Shown here: piece after piece, positions 36,872-46,935 of the stretch
Layout of the letters: each line of letters begins with the position of its first letter
How positions within the stretch are numbered: the stretch's first letter is position 1
Assembly: GCA_015075175.1 (NCBI GenBank)
Contig: JABTUV010000014.1
Location: 42,608-106,607 of the forward strand
Length of the DNA stretch: 64,000 bases
Direction of reading: 5' to 3'
From: a bacterium
Lineage (GTDB): Bacteria; Hinthialibacterota; Hinthialibacteria; H5-UNCL2
Translations under genes and position numbers: made by a program
Notes under the pieces: generated by a model
Told to the model about the DNA's origin: nothing
Databases searched by the model: none
The model's input: only the letters and a program-made list of their open reading frames with translations

Positions 36872-38842
36872 TTGCGACGAGCCATTTTACTTTCAACGTG
36901 CCTGGCGGCGTTGGGACTGCTGGTCCCGGCGGGCCGGGCGGCGGATCGACTGGTTCCCAGCCAGTATCCGACCATTCTGGACGCGCTCAACAACGCGCAG
37001 ACGGGGGACCGCATCGTGATCTCGGGCCAGGTAGTCCTGGACCAGCAGGTGGTGGTGGCGATCAACGACCTGACCATCACGAGTGGGAATCCTCGGGCGG
37101 ACATCCGGCGCACGCGCTTTCTGGTGACCGCGTCGGGCGTGACCTTCCAGGACGTGGACATCAACGGAAAAAGCCCGGCGGGCGCGCGCAGCCCGGATGC
37201 GCGGTCGCTGGTCACGTTCACGTCGACGGCAAGCAACGGCACGCTTATCGGCTGCAAGATCGTCAACCCCGCCAGCGGCACGGGCACGGGAGTCGAGAAC
37301 AGCTCCGACGACGTGCTGGGGCCCGGCGCCTGCGTCAACGTGCAGGCCGAGGGCGCCCTCTCCGTGCGCAACTGCAACTTCGCCAACGACATGGACGCCG
37401 ACGTCAACAACGAAGTGGGCATTCTTCTGGGGCCGGGGGCGGGCAATCCGTCGGTCGGCCCGGTGCTGATCGAGGGCTGCACCTTCCGCGCGGTCGAGCG
37501 CAACGTCTCCATCGTGGCGCCGTGGTCCAACATCACCATTCGCAACTGCGGCTTTTCGCTCTCCAACCAGGGAGCGATCGGACAGGCGCCCGCCGACGTT
37601 TACGTCAACACCGACTGGGCGGACCAGACCTTCGAGGGCGCGGTGAACAACCTACTCATCGAGGGCAACGTTTTGGGCGGGGTCGAGTCGCCCCAGGGCA
37701 GCCGTTACAGCTATCCCGTGGCGACCCTGTCCACCCTGAACAACTGCATCCTGCGCAATAACCACCTGACCACGTCCAACAACAACATCGGCGTCTACTG
37801 GCGGGGGCGCGGCAACGGGCTGGTGATCGAGAACAATCGAGTGGACGTGCGCGGCACGGCCAATGAGACCTCTTACGGTTCGCTCTATCTGCGCTGCGCA
37901 GGCTCGACGGCGAACAACTTCGTGTTCGGCGATCCGCGGCTGCGCATGAAGAACGTGATCGTGCGGGGCAACGTCTTCACCAATCCGACGGGCACGGGCG
38001 AGCTGGCGGCGATCACCCTGCGGGACTGGTACGAGAACACCGTGATCGAGGACAACGTCATCCGCAATTATCTCCTGAACGGGATTTACATGTTCGAGGC
38101 GCCGAACGGGCACGTGATCCGGAACAACTATTTCCAGAACGTGGGGACGGTGCGGGGCGGAGTGAACGCGGCGATCGCGGGGGCGTTGCAGGACGGCGCG
38201 GCCATCGGCAACACCATCGTCGGCTGCCAGGTGGGCATCCGGCTGTTCACCTCCAGCGGGGTGAACGGCACGGCTCCGTCCCCGCCGTTTCTGGATCGGC
38301 GGCCCAAGAACAACGTGATCGCCCGCAACGCGATCCTGGGGTGCGTGAGTACGGGCATACTGGATCAGTCGGGCGAGGTGGACGGGACGGACACGCAGGG
38401 AACCTATCTGCAGCGGTCGTTCGGGAACCGTTACGTCAACAACACCATCACCAATCCGGGCGCGGAGGGCATGGCGCTGCGCGGCGACCAGCACTGGGTG
38501 TACAACAACATCTTCTTCGGCGGGACGGCGGCGGTGCGCGACAACCGCACGACCGGCGCCAACACCAGTTTCGCGGCCATCGGCTTCAATGCCGTCTATG
38601 CCACCAACTACGTGGGAATCGCGCCACCGGCGACGGACATCCAGTTGCCCAATTCGCCGTTCGTGGGGGGCAACAACCCGACCACGCGGGCGGGGGTGAC
38701 GCCCAAGGCCGACGCGCCCGTCCTCTCCGCGGGTACGGGTGACGGGCTTTCTCCCGATTACATCACCGACATCGGCGCCATCCAGCTGGGCGCCGTCACC
38801 GATACCAGCGTCCCGGCCGCCGGCTGGGCGCTGTATCGCTAG
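36872..38842 (+). CDS. Secreted right-handed parallel beta-helix protein A1
   Basis: 656 residues. I choose the TTG at 36872: it is 7 bp after the perfect AAGGAGGT and begins a signal peptide (LRRAILLSTCLAALGLLVPA, cleaved after GRAA). The paralogue A2 also starts with TTG. The mature protein begins DRLVPSQYPTILDALNNAQT and is a stack of short beta repeats with Asn ladders (ITIRNCGFS, VIENNRVDV, VIVRGNVF, TVIEDNVIRNY, HVIRNNYFQNV), the pattern of pectate-lyase-type parallel beta-helices. No lyase or hydrolase active site is certain. The end reads DIGAIQLG followed by SVPAAGWALYR. Followed 18 bp later by B1 with a shared ribosome site TAGGAAAGGAGG. Likely a surface or extracellular polysaccharide-binding or -cutting protein. 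Confidence 0.82.
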   Translation: MRRAILLSTCLAALGLLVPAGRAADRLVPSQYPTILDALNNAQTGDRIVISGQVVLDQQVVVAINDLTITSGNPRADIRRTRFLVTASGVTFQDVDINGKSPAGARSPDARSLVTFTSTASNGTLIGCKIVNPASGTGTGVENSSDDVLGPGACVNVQAEGALSVRNCNFANDMDADVNNEVGILLGPGAGNPSVGPVLIEGCTFRAVERNVSIVAPWSNITIRNCGFSLSNQGAIGQAPADVYVNTDWADQTFEGAVNNLLIEGNVLGGVESPQGSRYSYPVATLSTLNNCILRNNHLTTSNNNIGVYWRGRGNGLVIENNRVDVRGTANETSYGSLYLRCAGSTANNFVFGDPRLRMKNVIVRGNVFTNPTGTGELAAITLRDWYENTVIEDNVIRNYLLNGIYMFEAPNGHVIRNNYFQNVGTVRGGVNAAIAGALQDGAAIGNTIVGCQVGIRLFTSSGVNGTAPSPPFLDRRPKNNVIARNAILGCVSTGILDQSGEVDGTDTQGTYLQRSFGNRYVNNTITNPGAEGMALRGDQHWVYNNIFFGGTAAVRDNRTTGANTSFAAIGFNAVYATNYVGIAPPATDIQLPNSPFVGGNNPTTRAGVTPKADAPVLSAGTGDGLSPDYITDIGAIQLGAVTDTSVPAAGWALYR

Positions 38843-38860
38843 GAAAGGAGGAACAAGCAC

Positions 38861-41755
38861 ATGAAACTACATCGCGTGACTACCATCGCCCTCTGCGGGC
38901 TCTTCCTTTCCGTGTCGGGAGTTTGGGCCGGCACGTTCAACGTGGGAGCGCCCACGGGGGTTCCGGCGACGGACCAGACCAACATGCAGAACGCGCTGTC
39001 CGCCGCCTTGGCCAGCGCGGATCCCACCAACCTGGTGGTGTTCAATTCGGGCGGAACCTACCTGATGAACGACCGGCTGGTGGTGTCGGGTCAGAACGTA
39101 AAGGGGGTGACGTTCACCAGTTCGGGCGCCACGCCGGCCATCGTGGTGGCCGCGCTGTGGACCAGCGGCGGCAACGATCTGGGGGCGTTCCATTTCGACG
39201 GGAACACCGGATGCAAGTTCGGGTTCAGCAATCTGACGCTTTTGCCGGCGCCGCGCAGCGTGGTGGGAGCGACCTCGGCGGGCGTGACTAACGCGGTGTT
39301 CGTGAATCCCAACAACACCAACTGCGACTTCAGCTTCGAGGACGTGCTGGTGACCGCCAACGACGGGGCCAACGCGCCGGTCGACACCGACGGGGACGCC
39401 AATCCGCAGGCCTTTCCCAACATGACGACCTGGGGGGTGGACGGGATTCGGGCGGGCAACCCGGCCTCGGGATTGTATACGGGTTGCAACTTCTATTTCG
39501 TGCGGACCGTCATTTCGCATCTCATGTCGACGGCGACGGGCGGGCACGGACTACTGCTGCAGGGGGCGACGCCCAACGCCATCCCCAATTCGGCGGCGGA
39601 GACGCACTGGGGCAAGTTCTACGCGCGCGACTGCATTTTCAGCATGCATCTGAACGGCGGGCCCTTTCAGATCGCGGGCTTCGCGGACGTGGACATGCGC
39701 AACTGCCGCCTCTTTGCCACCGCGGTGCAGGTTCTGACCAGCCAGGGCGACGGCTTCTGGGTGGGGCAGTCGTGGAAGGTGCGGATCGTGGATTGCACGG
39801 CGGAGGACGTGGCCTATCACGGCGCGTCGATCCGCACGTGCAGCGACGTGGTGTTGACGCGGTTTACCACGCGCAACAACGTGCGCTATTCCGGCGTGGG
39901 TATTTTTAACACCGCCAGCGTGGTGATGACGGACTGCAACATCACGCTGGATATTCCCGTCACGCGCTCCAGCGCGGTCACGCCGTCGCGCTGCGTGTGG
40001 GCTACCTACGACGCCGCACCACTGCCGCCGGATCCGCGCCGCTTCTGGGCCTTCAACTGCACCTTTACGGGGGGAGGTTACGCGGTCTACTCGCGTGGGC
40101 CGCTGGACAGCCGGGTGGAGAACTGCGTCTTCTCCGGCCAGACGCGCACGTGTTACGAGGACGTGACCGTGACGGCTCCGCCCATCGGTTCGGCGACGCT
40201 GACCATCCGCGACTGCACCATGTTCAACGCCGAGTTGGGCGACCTGATCACGGCCTACACGCCGGATGCCAATCCGGCCGAGTGCGCCTATATTTACACC
40301 AAGCAGGACTACGTGACGATCGAGCGGGTGGTGATGGTGGGGACCTCGGTGGTTTCGGCGTCGTGCGCCTACGGCATCCTGGTGGACGTGCCCATCCAGG
40401 CGGTGGTGCGGGACTGCTACGTGGCGGACTTCAACCGCACGGGGGTGCACATGCGCAACGCGCGTCCCTTGTCGTCGGGATACTCGTCCAGTCTGCTTGT
40501 GGAGAACACGACGGTAGTGCGCTGCGGGGTCAACCAGACGCCGGGGCTGCCAGCGCCGCCGACCGCGCTCACGGACGCGGACAACTGGTACGCCCCCATC
40601 AGCCTGGACCAGGCGCTCAGTCTCTCGGTGCGCAACTGCTTTGTTGACACGACGAAGACCGACGCGGTGCATCTCAACATGACCGGCATCAACTACATGA
40701 ACAGCACCGCCTCCATCGAGAACGTGCAGTTCACCGGCTGCCGGGACAACCTGATCTTCGTGGCGGGTTCGGACTTCAACGGCAACCAGTTGACGGTGGA
40801 CGGCGTGACCGAGATCAGTCCCAACCCGGCCAACCAGCACGCGGGGGCGGCGGCCATCGTGGTGCAATCGGCGACGGCGACGATTTCCAACGTGACGCTG
40901 ACCAACCGCGGCGGGACGGGCATTCTGAACCAATATCGCAGCGACACCACGCAGGGCCTGCACGTGTACCGGGACATTTACATGAACACGATCGGACCGG
41001 ATGCGATCGTGGTTTCGCAGCTCTACGGCGGGCAGATGCAGATTTCCGACACGACCATCCGCAACGTGACGGCGGGTTCGGGCCTGTCCTTGCGGGGCGG
41101 GCGCAACCTGGTCTTGTCCAGCGTGGAGGTGACGGACGCGGCGCGCTACGGGGTGAGCGTGGGCGAGGACGCAATTACGCCTTCGGGCGCCATGAGCGTG
41201 ACCAGCATGGACGACCTGTGCCTCTACAATAACGGTCTGGGCGGGTTGCGCATCCTGCAGGGGGACCGGACGAAGGGCAGCATGAGCCTGACCAACAGCA
41301 CGCTGTTGGGCAGCCCGGCGCAGCTGATCTACGAGCCGGTAGCGACGAGCTACGCGCAGATTCTGTGGGTGACGGACACGATCATCGCGGGCGACAATCC
41401 GGGCGGGATCGGGATATCGGTACCGGTCGTGGTGGCTGGGGGCGCGGCGCCGGCGCCGCCGCGCGTGCGCGTGAATACCAGCGCGCTGGTCGAGGGCGGT
41501 CCCTGGGCCTTGGCGACGCCGACCAGCGTGGACGCCGGCAATCCCGCCGGTACGGTGCTGCTCGTGTCGCAGAACATCGTCAACAAGGATCCGGGTTTCT
41601 CCAGCACGACGCCGGGCGACCCGGACTTCCTGGCGGTGCGCTCGGCGCAATATGGCGGGAAGGCGACCGGCACGGGGCCTGGTCAGACGACCGACTTGGA
41701 CGGCTGCTCGTATTACATCGGCGACCTGGCCGTACCAGCTTGGCGCCTATATTAA
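38861..41755 (+). CDS. Secreted right-handed parallel beta-helix protein B1
   Basis: 964 residues from the ATG at 38861, after AGGAAAGGAGG. Signal peptide TTIALCGLFLSVSGVWA. The mature start TFNVGAPTGVPATDQTNMQN followed by VFNSGGTYLMNDRLVV is typical of pectate-lyase-superfamily helices whose first strand carries 'D-x-T...aI..A'. Many Asn/Thr-rich coils follow (CDFSFEDVLVTAND, VRIVDCTAEDVAYHG, SLSVRNCFVDTTKTDAVHLN, MQISDTTIRNVTAGSGLSL). The end is DPDFLAVRSAQYGGKATGTG then DLAVPAWRLY. It forms an operon with A1 and is followed by a strong terminator. B2 (44072-46882) is its paralogue over the full length. Substrate unknown. Confidence 0.82.
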   Translation: MKLHRVTTIALCGLFLSVSGVWAGTFNVGAPTGVPATDQTNMQNALSAALASADPTNLVVFNSGGTYLMNDRLVVSGQNVKGVTFTSSGATPAIVVAALWTSGGNDLGAFHFDGNTGCKFGFSNLTLLPAPRSVVGATSAGVTNAVFVNPNNTNCDFSFEDVLVTANDGANAPVDTDGDANPQAFPNMTTWGVDGIRAGNPASGLYTGCNFYFVRTVISHLMSTATGGHGLLLQGATPNAIPNSAAETHWGKFYARDCIFSMHLNGGPFQIAGFADVDMRNCRLFATAVQVLTSQGDGFWVGQSWKVRIVDCTAEDVAYHGASIRTCSDVVLTRFTTRNNVRYSGVGIFNTASVVMTDCNITLDIPVTRSSAVTPSRCVWATYDAAPLPPDPRRFWAFNCTFTGGGYAVYSRGPLDSRVENCVFSGQTRTCYEDVTVTAPPIGSATLTIRDCTMFNAELGDLITAYTPDANPAECAYIYTKQDYVTIERVVMVGTSVVSASCAYGILVDVPIQAVVRDCYVADFNRTGVHMRNARPLSSGYSSSLLVENTTVVRCGVNQTPGLPAPPTALTDADNWYAPISLDQALSLSVRNCFVDTTKTDAVHLNMTGINYMNSTASIENVQFTGCRDNLIFVAGSDFNGNQLTVDGVTEISPNPANQHAGAAAIVVQSATATISNVTLTNRGGTGILNQYRSDTTQGLHVYRDIYMNTIGPDAIVVSQLYGGQMQISDTTIRNVTAGSGLSLRGGRNLVLSSVEVTDAARYGVSVGEDAITPSGAMSVTSMDDLCLYNNGLGGLRILQGDRTKGSMSLTNSTLLGSPAQLIYEPVATSYAQILWVTDTIIAGDNPGGIGISVPVVVAGGAAPAPPRVRVNTSALVEGGPWALATPTSVDAGNPAGTVLLVSQNIVNKDPGFSSTTPGDPDFLAVRSAQYGGKATGTGPGQTTDLDGCSYYIGDLAVPAWRLY

Positions 41756-41793
41756 CGCAGGGATCAAGACCCACTTGGGTCTCTTCCGCTCCT

Positions 41794-41825
41794 GGGGCGG
41801 GGCTACAGGCTCCGCCCCTTTTTTT
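41794..41825 (+). terminator. Rho-independent terminator after beta-helix operon 1
   Basis: A 10-bp GC stem, GGGGCGGGGC (41794-41803) with GCTCCGCCCC (41809-41818), and a run of seven T, 39 bases after the B1 stop. A family G 10-mer block follows at 41833-41869. Confidence 0.92.
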
Positions 41826-41929
41826 CGGCGGGCATGGGACGTATGGGACGCATGAGACCTATGGGACGATGCGTAAATTAATAAATTGAGATTATTTATA
41901 GTTATCATGGGCTTGCTTGCCTATTTTCG

Positions 41930-41958
41930 TTGACATGGCTGGATAGCCGGACTAAATT
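41930..41958 (+). promoter_or_regulatory. Sigma70-type promoter of beta-helix operon 2
   Basis: TTGACA (41930-41935), a 17-bp spacer and TAAATT (41953-41958), preceded by an AT-rich tract (41870-41929) that could act as an UP element. The best consensus promoter in the window. It gives a leader of about 140 bases before the TTG start. Confidence 0.65.
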
Positions 41959-42104
41959 GGTATGGTCCAACTATGCCCTCGCGGGCCAGACCCGCCCGCG
42001 CGTTGCAGAGTGGTTTGAAGCGCTTATCGGCGACCACGATTCTGAAACGATCCAGCTTCCGGCAGGAGCTGAAACGTCATTTTCGTCCAAAGGAGGGAGT
42101 CATC

Positions 42105-44059
42105 TTGCGTAGAATCATTTGTTTGACGACATGCCTGGCCGCCGTGCTGGCGTGGGCGTCGCTGGGATGGGGAGCGGACCGGCTGGTTCCCAGCCAGTAT
42201 GCCACCATCCAGGCGGCGGTCAACGCGGCGGTAGCGGGCGACCGGATCGTGATTTCCGGGACTCACGTGGAGAACGGGCAGATCACGATCGGCGGCAACG
42301 ACCTGACCATCACGAGCGGAACGCCGCGCGCGGACATCCGCGAGTCGGCGTGGCTGGTGCAGGGCCAGAACATCACGTTTGACGGCATCGACATCAACGG
42401 GGACAGCGTGGCGGGGGCCCAGAGCACGACGGTGCGGGACCTGGTGACGCTGTTTCCCAGCGCCGGCGACATCACCTTCGAGGGCTGCAAGATCGTCAAC
42501 CCGGCGCGGGGCGTGAACACGGGCGAGGACGCTTTCACCAACCTGGATACGCACAGCAATCCGGGTTGCGCCATCGACGTACGTCTTTCCGGGCCGCTGA
42601 CCATCCGCAACTGCAACTTCGTCAACCGCGATCCGGGCAACGGGCACAACATCGGCGGCCTGCATTTCAACCAGGCCATCGGCACGCCCGACGGACCGGT
42701 ACTGATTGAGAACTGCGCGTTCGGAGTGGAACGGCGGGCCATCGACTTCCAGAGCGGCTGGAACAACGTGACGATACGGAACTGCACGTTCCGGGGCGAG
42801 GTGGGGGCCTTCAACGCCGCCTGCGGCATTTTCATCCACACCGACGACGTTTCGCCGGTGGGCATCTCCAACAACTTTTTGATCGAGAACTGCCAGTTCC
42901 TGGGCAACGGCGTCAACACGCAGGCCTGGGTAGGCATGCACATGTTCGCGGGCGAAATCCACAACGTGATCATCCGCGGCTGCCAGTTCCCCATCGGAGT
43001 GGGCGGCGACGACATCTACTGGCGGATGCGGGGCGACGACCTGTCGATCGAGGATTGCACCTTCGACGGGAGTACCGGCATCACCTTGCGCATGACGGTG
43101 CGGGTGGACGCGGGCAACGTGTCCGGCATCTTCGCGGGCGATCCGCGGCTGGTGTGGCGCAACTGCGTGATCCGCAACAACACCTTCACCAACCTGGTGG
43201 GCCAGTGCATCTCTTGCGGGGAGGGTTTTGTTTCGGGATACCTGATGTTCAACAATTACTTTGCCGACATGCCGGCGACCTACGCCTTCGGGGCGCTGGA
43301 CCTGCCGTTCTCGGGCTTCATCCGGGACAACGAGATGGTGCGCTGCGGGGCCTCGGGGATTCTGGGCGGCATCTCGACGGTGATGAACGACAGCGTGATC
43401 GCGGACAACTTCATTTTGGATTGCCGGACGGGCATCACGCTGCGGTCCAGCCGGGGCCTTTACAACGACGGGTGAACCTGCAGTTGGACCGCAACACGCG
43501 CGCAACGTGACGCTGTCGCGCAACATCATCATCCGCAGCGCGTCGGACGGCTTCTTCGACTCGAGCACCGACCGGGGGCGACGGCGACGGGCAGCGGGTC
43601 TTCTACAACGGGCGGCCGGTGAACATCCGCTACATCAACAACACGGTCGTCAACGCGGGCAACGACTGCATGGCGATCCGGGGCGACAACCTGTCGGTGT
43701 ACAACAACATCCTGTACGGGGGTATCGCGGCGGTGCGGGACCTTGGGGCGGGGGTGCGGCCGGCCAGTTTCGCGGCGCTGGGCTTCAACCTGAGCTATAA
43801 CAACGCCTACATCGGGTTCAGTTTCCCGGGCGGGGCGCCGCGTCCGGCGACGGACGTGCGGCTGACGGCGCCGACGCTCTTCAGTACGCCGTTCCCGACG
43901 ACTTACGCGCAGGTGACGCCCCTGCCCGGCACGCTGGCCATCGACGCAGGCTCGTCCAACGGGATCGATCCCGATTTCAGCACGGACATCGGGGCCATCG
44001 AGACCGGCGAAGTGATTAACACCTCAGTGCGGGCATCCGCCTGGGAACTCTATCGATAG
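42105..44059 (+). CDS. Secreted parallel beta-helix protein A2 (frameshifted paralogue of A1)
   Basis: About 651 residues when read through the shifts. The start is TTG at 42105, after AAGGAGGG, giving LRRIICLTTCLAAVLAWASL and the mature start DRLVPSQYATIQAAVNAAVA. Long shared stretches with A1 include GDRIVISG, NDLTITSG, PRADIR, CKIVNPA and DIGAIETG. The frame breaks near 43470 and 43500 (one base missing at each) and near 43580 (one extra or two missing in a G run); between them LSRNIIIRSASDGFFDSSTD and NIRYINNTVVNAGNDCMAIR continue the helix. The end is SVRASAWELYR. The TAG stop lies within TAGGAAAGGAGG, the ribosome site of B2, as in copy 1. The broken frame could be a real pseudogene, but homopolymer errors are likelier. 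Confidence 0.78.
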
Positions 44060-44071
44060 GAAAGGAGGAAC

Positions 44072-46882
44072 ATGAACATGAACAAGACCACATGCGGCAG
44101 CAAGCAGCCGCACTCCAGATTGATCGCTTTTCTGTGCGTCCTGCTCCTTTCCGTTTCGGGAGCGTGGGCGGCGGACTTCAACGTGGGGGCGCCCACCGGC
44201 AACCCCGTGACCGATACGGCCAACATCAACGCGGCGCTGGCCAACGCCCTGGCGGATTCGGGTCCCAACCGGGTGATCTTCCAGTCCGGCGGTAAGTATG
44301 TGTTGTCGGCGACGCTGTCGATTTCCGGCTCGGTCAAGAACGTGACGTTCACGACCGACGGAGCGGGCAAGGCCACCATCGTGGGGCCGAACTACATGGC
44401 CCGCCCCGGTACGTGGGACGGCGTCTTCACCCTGATCGGCCTGACCAACAGCAGCGTGGGCTGGGACAACATCATACTGCTGCCTCCGCCCTTCTCGACC
44501 CTGGGGGTCTCGCCGTTTGTAGCGGGCAGCAACACCATGGGCATCGGGGTGCATCCCAACTGCGCGACCACGACCATCAACATGGTCAACATGATCATCG
44601 CGGCCAACAACAACGCCGACCAGCCCATCAGCACGGACGGTACCGTGGACCCGCTGACGGTGACCAATTACACGACCTTCGGCGATGCGGGATTGAACGC
44701 GCCCTATGACGCGGCCCTCATCAATCCGGGCGGAACGGGCAACCGGTACTATTTGAAGAACCTGGTTGCCACCGGATTCCAGAACCAGGGATTCTGGACC
44801 GGCGGGGTGCTGTTCGGCGTGACCCGCGGTTCGCAGGCGGACAGCCTGGTCGCGGAGAACTGCATCTTCAGCTATTCGATGGCGGCGCAGGGCTTCGTGG
44901 CGGATGGCGTCACCAACCTGCGCATGGACAACTGCCACTCATTCAACAACGTGACCGACTGCATCTACGTGGAGGACGGCGTGACCGCGCTGTTCAAGAA
45001 CTGCTCGGTCAGCCGCGCCGGCCACCAGGGCGCGGCGGCCCAGGGACTGCAGACCCTCCGCGTCGCGCACGTGACCGTGGACGGTTGCCTGGCCAAGGAC
45101 TGCTTCGGGGCGGATGGCGCCATCGGCATGGACATCAGCCACAACGACGCGCGCTTCACCGACCCGAGCAACAGCTCGTTCACCATGCGCAACTCGGTGT
45201 GCGACAACAATGAATATGGCATCCTCACGCGGCTGACGCACTGGACGGTCGTGGAGGACTGCACCTTCACCAACAACGACCGCAACGGCTACCTGGAGCG
45301 GAATGCGCCGGCGGTGGTCGGCGACAGCACGACCACCATGCGACGCTGCGTCTTCCTCAACAACCAGCACCAGAACCGCTTCCCCTACGCGGGCACGGGC
45401 AATACCACCGACTTCCGCTTGGACCTGGTGCTCTACTCCGACTTCCAGGTGGTCGAGGACGTGTTCATCTCGTCGGCGGGCAGCAATGGCACGCGCGGGA
45501 CTACGCTGTTCCGCCATCCCGTCAACTTCCATGCGCGCAGGCTGGTGACGGTGAACTCGAACCAGTCGGGCATCTGGATCACCGACAATCCGGACGGTAC
45601 GACCAATCCCGCGCTGGCGGCGTTGATGGGGGCGACGGTGGAGGACTGCTACGTGCTCAACTGCGGCCTCAACAACAACAGCAACTTCGGCGTGGTTCCG
45701 CTGGAGACGACCACGGCGGTGCGCGAGTGGGCGCCCATCAACTACTTCCGCGGCCAGAACTTCTGGTGCATCAACACGGTGGTTGAGAACGCCATCAGCG
45801 ACGCCGTTTTCATGTCATTCACGGCCAATCGCAGCAACACTGCCAAGGTTTGGGTGCAGGACTGCACGTTCATCAACTGCAACAACAGTTTGATCGCCCT
45901 GGAGGCGGACTCGGACAACTCGATCCAAGCCACCATCAGGGGCGTGTACGCGATCGGCATCCCGGCCAACCAGCGCAACGGAGACAGGAACGCCATCGAC
46001 ATTGCGGCGCCTAACGTCTCTATCAGCGGCTTGTATCTGAGCAATCAGACGGGCAGCGCGATCGTCAACAGTTACGTGGGCGCCGTTACCGGCACGCAGG
46101 CGTATGACAACCTGCATCTCACCAACATCGGTTCCAACGCCATCGAGGTCGGGCAGACTTGGCGCGGCCGCACGCACGTGACCAACAGTGTGATCCGGGA
46201 CGTGACCAACGGCTCCGGCATTTCGCTGGGCAGCGGCGTAGAGAACCTGCTCAGCAACGTTGAAGTCACCAACGCGGCCCGCTACGGCGTGACCATCGGC
46301 GAGGACGGTATCAACCCGCAGACGCCCATGAACGTGACGTCATTGGACCGCCTGTGCCTCTTCAACAACGGCATCGCCGGCATCCGACTCCTTCAGGGTG
46401 ACAACACCTTCCCGCCGATGACGCTGACCAACAGCACGATTGCGGGCAACCCGGCGGGGATCGTTTACGAGCATCTGTTCGGGCAGGTGCTGCACGTGAC
46501 GGACACCATCATCGCGGGCGACAATCCGGGCGGGGTGGGGGTGTCGGTCCCCGGTCAGGTGGTGAGCGTGCCGCTGGGCATCCCGGCGCCGCGCGTGCAG
46601 CTGTGGACCAGCGCGCTGGTGCAGGACGGGACCTGGGGGCTGACCACGCCGGTGCAGGTGGATCCCAGCAATCCCGGCAACACGGTTGTGCTGACGGGGG
46701 TGATCTCGGGCAATCCGTACTTCAAGAACGAGACGCCGGGGCATCCCGACTTTTTGGTCGTCACGGCGGTCAGTTACGCGGGGGCGGCTACGGGGGTCGG
46801 CCCCGGGCAGACGGGCGATCTGGACGGATGGTCGAGATACGAGCAGAATCCGCTGGACGTGGCGTACTGGCGGAGATTCTGA
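44072..46882 (+). CDS. Secreted parallel beta-helix protein B2 (paralogue of B1)
   Basis: 936 residues from the ATG at 44072 (a second ATG at 44078). The signal peptide LIAFLCVLLLSVSGAWAADF matches that of B1, but an extra stretch TCGSKQPHS precedes it; this is the translation of a family H repeat (44091-44118). The mature part follows B1: FNVGAPTGNPVTDTANINAA, IFQSGGKYVLSATLSISG, coils such as VVEDCTFTNNDRNGYLERNA and TNSVIRDVTNGSGISLGSGV, and the end DFLVVTAVSYAGAATGVGPG. The tail LDVAYWRRF is related to but weaker than the A-type tail. A terminator follows 54 bases after the stop. The predicted beta-helix is extracellular; role unknown. Confidence 0.82.
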   Translation: MNMNKTTCGSKQPHSRLIAFLCVLLLSVSGAWAADFNVGAPTGNPVTDTANINAALANALADSGPNRVIFQSGGKYVLSATLSISGSVKNVTFTTDGAGKATIVGPNYMARPGTWDGVFTLIGLTNSSVGWDNIILLPPPFSTLGVSPFVAGSNTMGIGVHPNCATTTINMVNMIIAANNNADQPISTDGTVDPLTVTNYTTFGDAGLNAPYDAALINPGGTGNRYYLKNLVATGFQNQGFWTGGVLFGVTRGSQADSLVAENCIFSYSMAAQGFVADGVTNLRMDNCHSFNNVTDCIYVEDGVTALFKNCSVSRAGHQGAAAQGLQTLRVAHVTVDGCLAKDCFGADGAIGMDISHNDARFTDPSNSSFTMRNSVCDNNEYGILTRLTHWTVVEDCTFTNNDRNGYLERNAPAVVGDSTTTMRRCVFLNNQHQNRFPYAGTGNTTDFRLDLVLYSDFQVVEDVFISSAGSNGTRGTTLFRHPVNFHARRLVTVNSNQSGIWITDNPDGTTNPALAALMGATVEDCYVLNCGLNNNSNFGVVPLETTTAVREWAPINYFRGQNFWCINTVVENAISDAVFMSFTANRSNTAKVWVQDCTFINCNNSLIALEADSDNSIQATIRGVYAIGIPANQRNGDRNAIDIAAPNVSISGLYLSNQTGSAIVNSYVGAVTGTQAYDNLHLTNIGSNAIEVGQTWRGRTHVTNSVIRDVTNGSGISLGSGVENLLSNVEVTNAARYGVTIGEDGINPQTPMNVTSLDRLCLFNNGIAGIRLLQGDNTFPPMTLTNSTIAGNPAGIVYEHLFGQVLHVTDTIIAGDNPGGVGVSVPGQVVSVPLGIPAPRVQLWTSALVQDGTWGLTTPVQVDPSNPGNTVVLTGVISGNPYFKNETPGHPDFLVVTAVSYAGAATGVGPGQTGDLDGWSRYEQNPLDVAYWRRF
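44091..44118. repeat. Family H repeat inside the 5' coding end of B2
   Basis: TGCGGCAGCAAGCAGCCGCA (from 44091) plus CTCCAGA is the same unit as at 47156-47186 in an intergenic region. Here it is translated in frame between the start codon and the hydrophobic part of the signal peptide. Confidence 0.85.
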
Positions 46883-46935
46883 GTTTGGTCCCCCCTGGCC
46901 CCCCTTGTTAGGGGGGAACATTGAGGCTTGAGAAG

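Noticed and set aside
39551-41650. 699-codon frame opposite beta-helix gene B1
   Set aside because: Arg/His-rich antisense shadow; B1 has signal peptide, ribosome site and a full-length paralogue.
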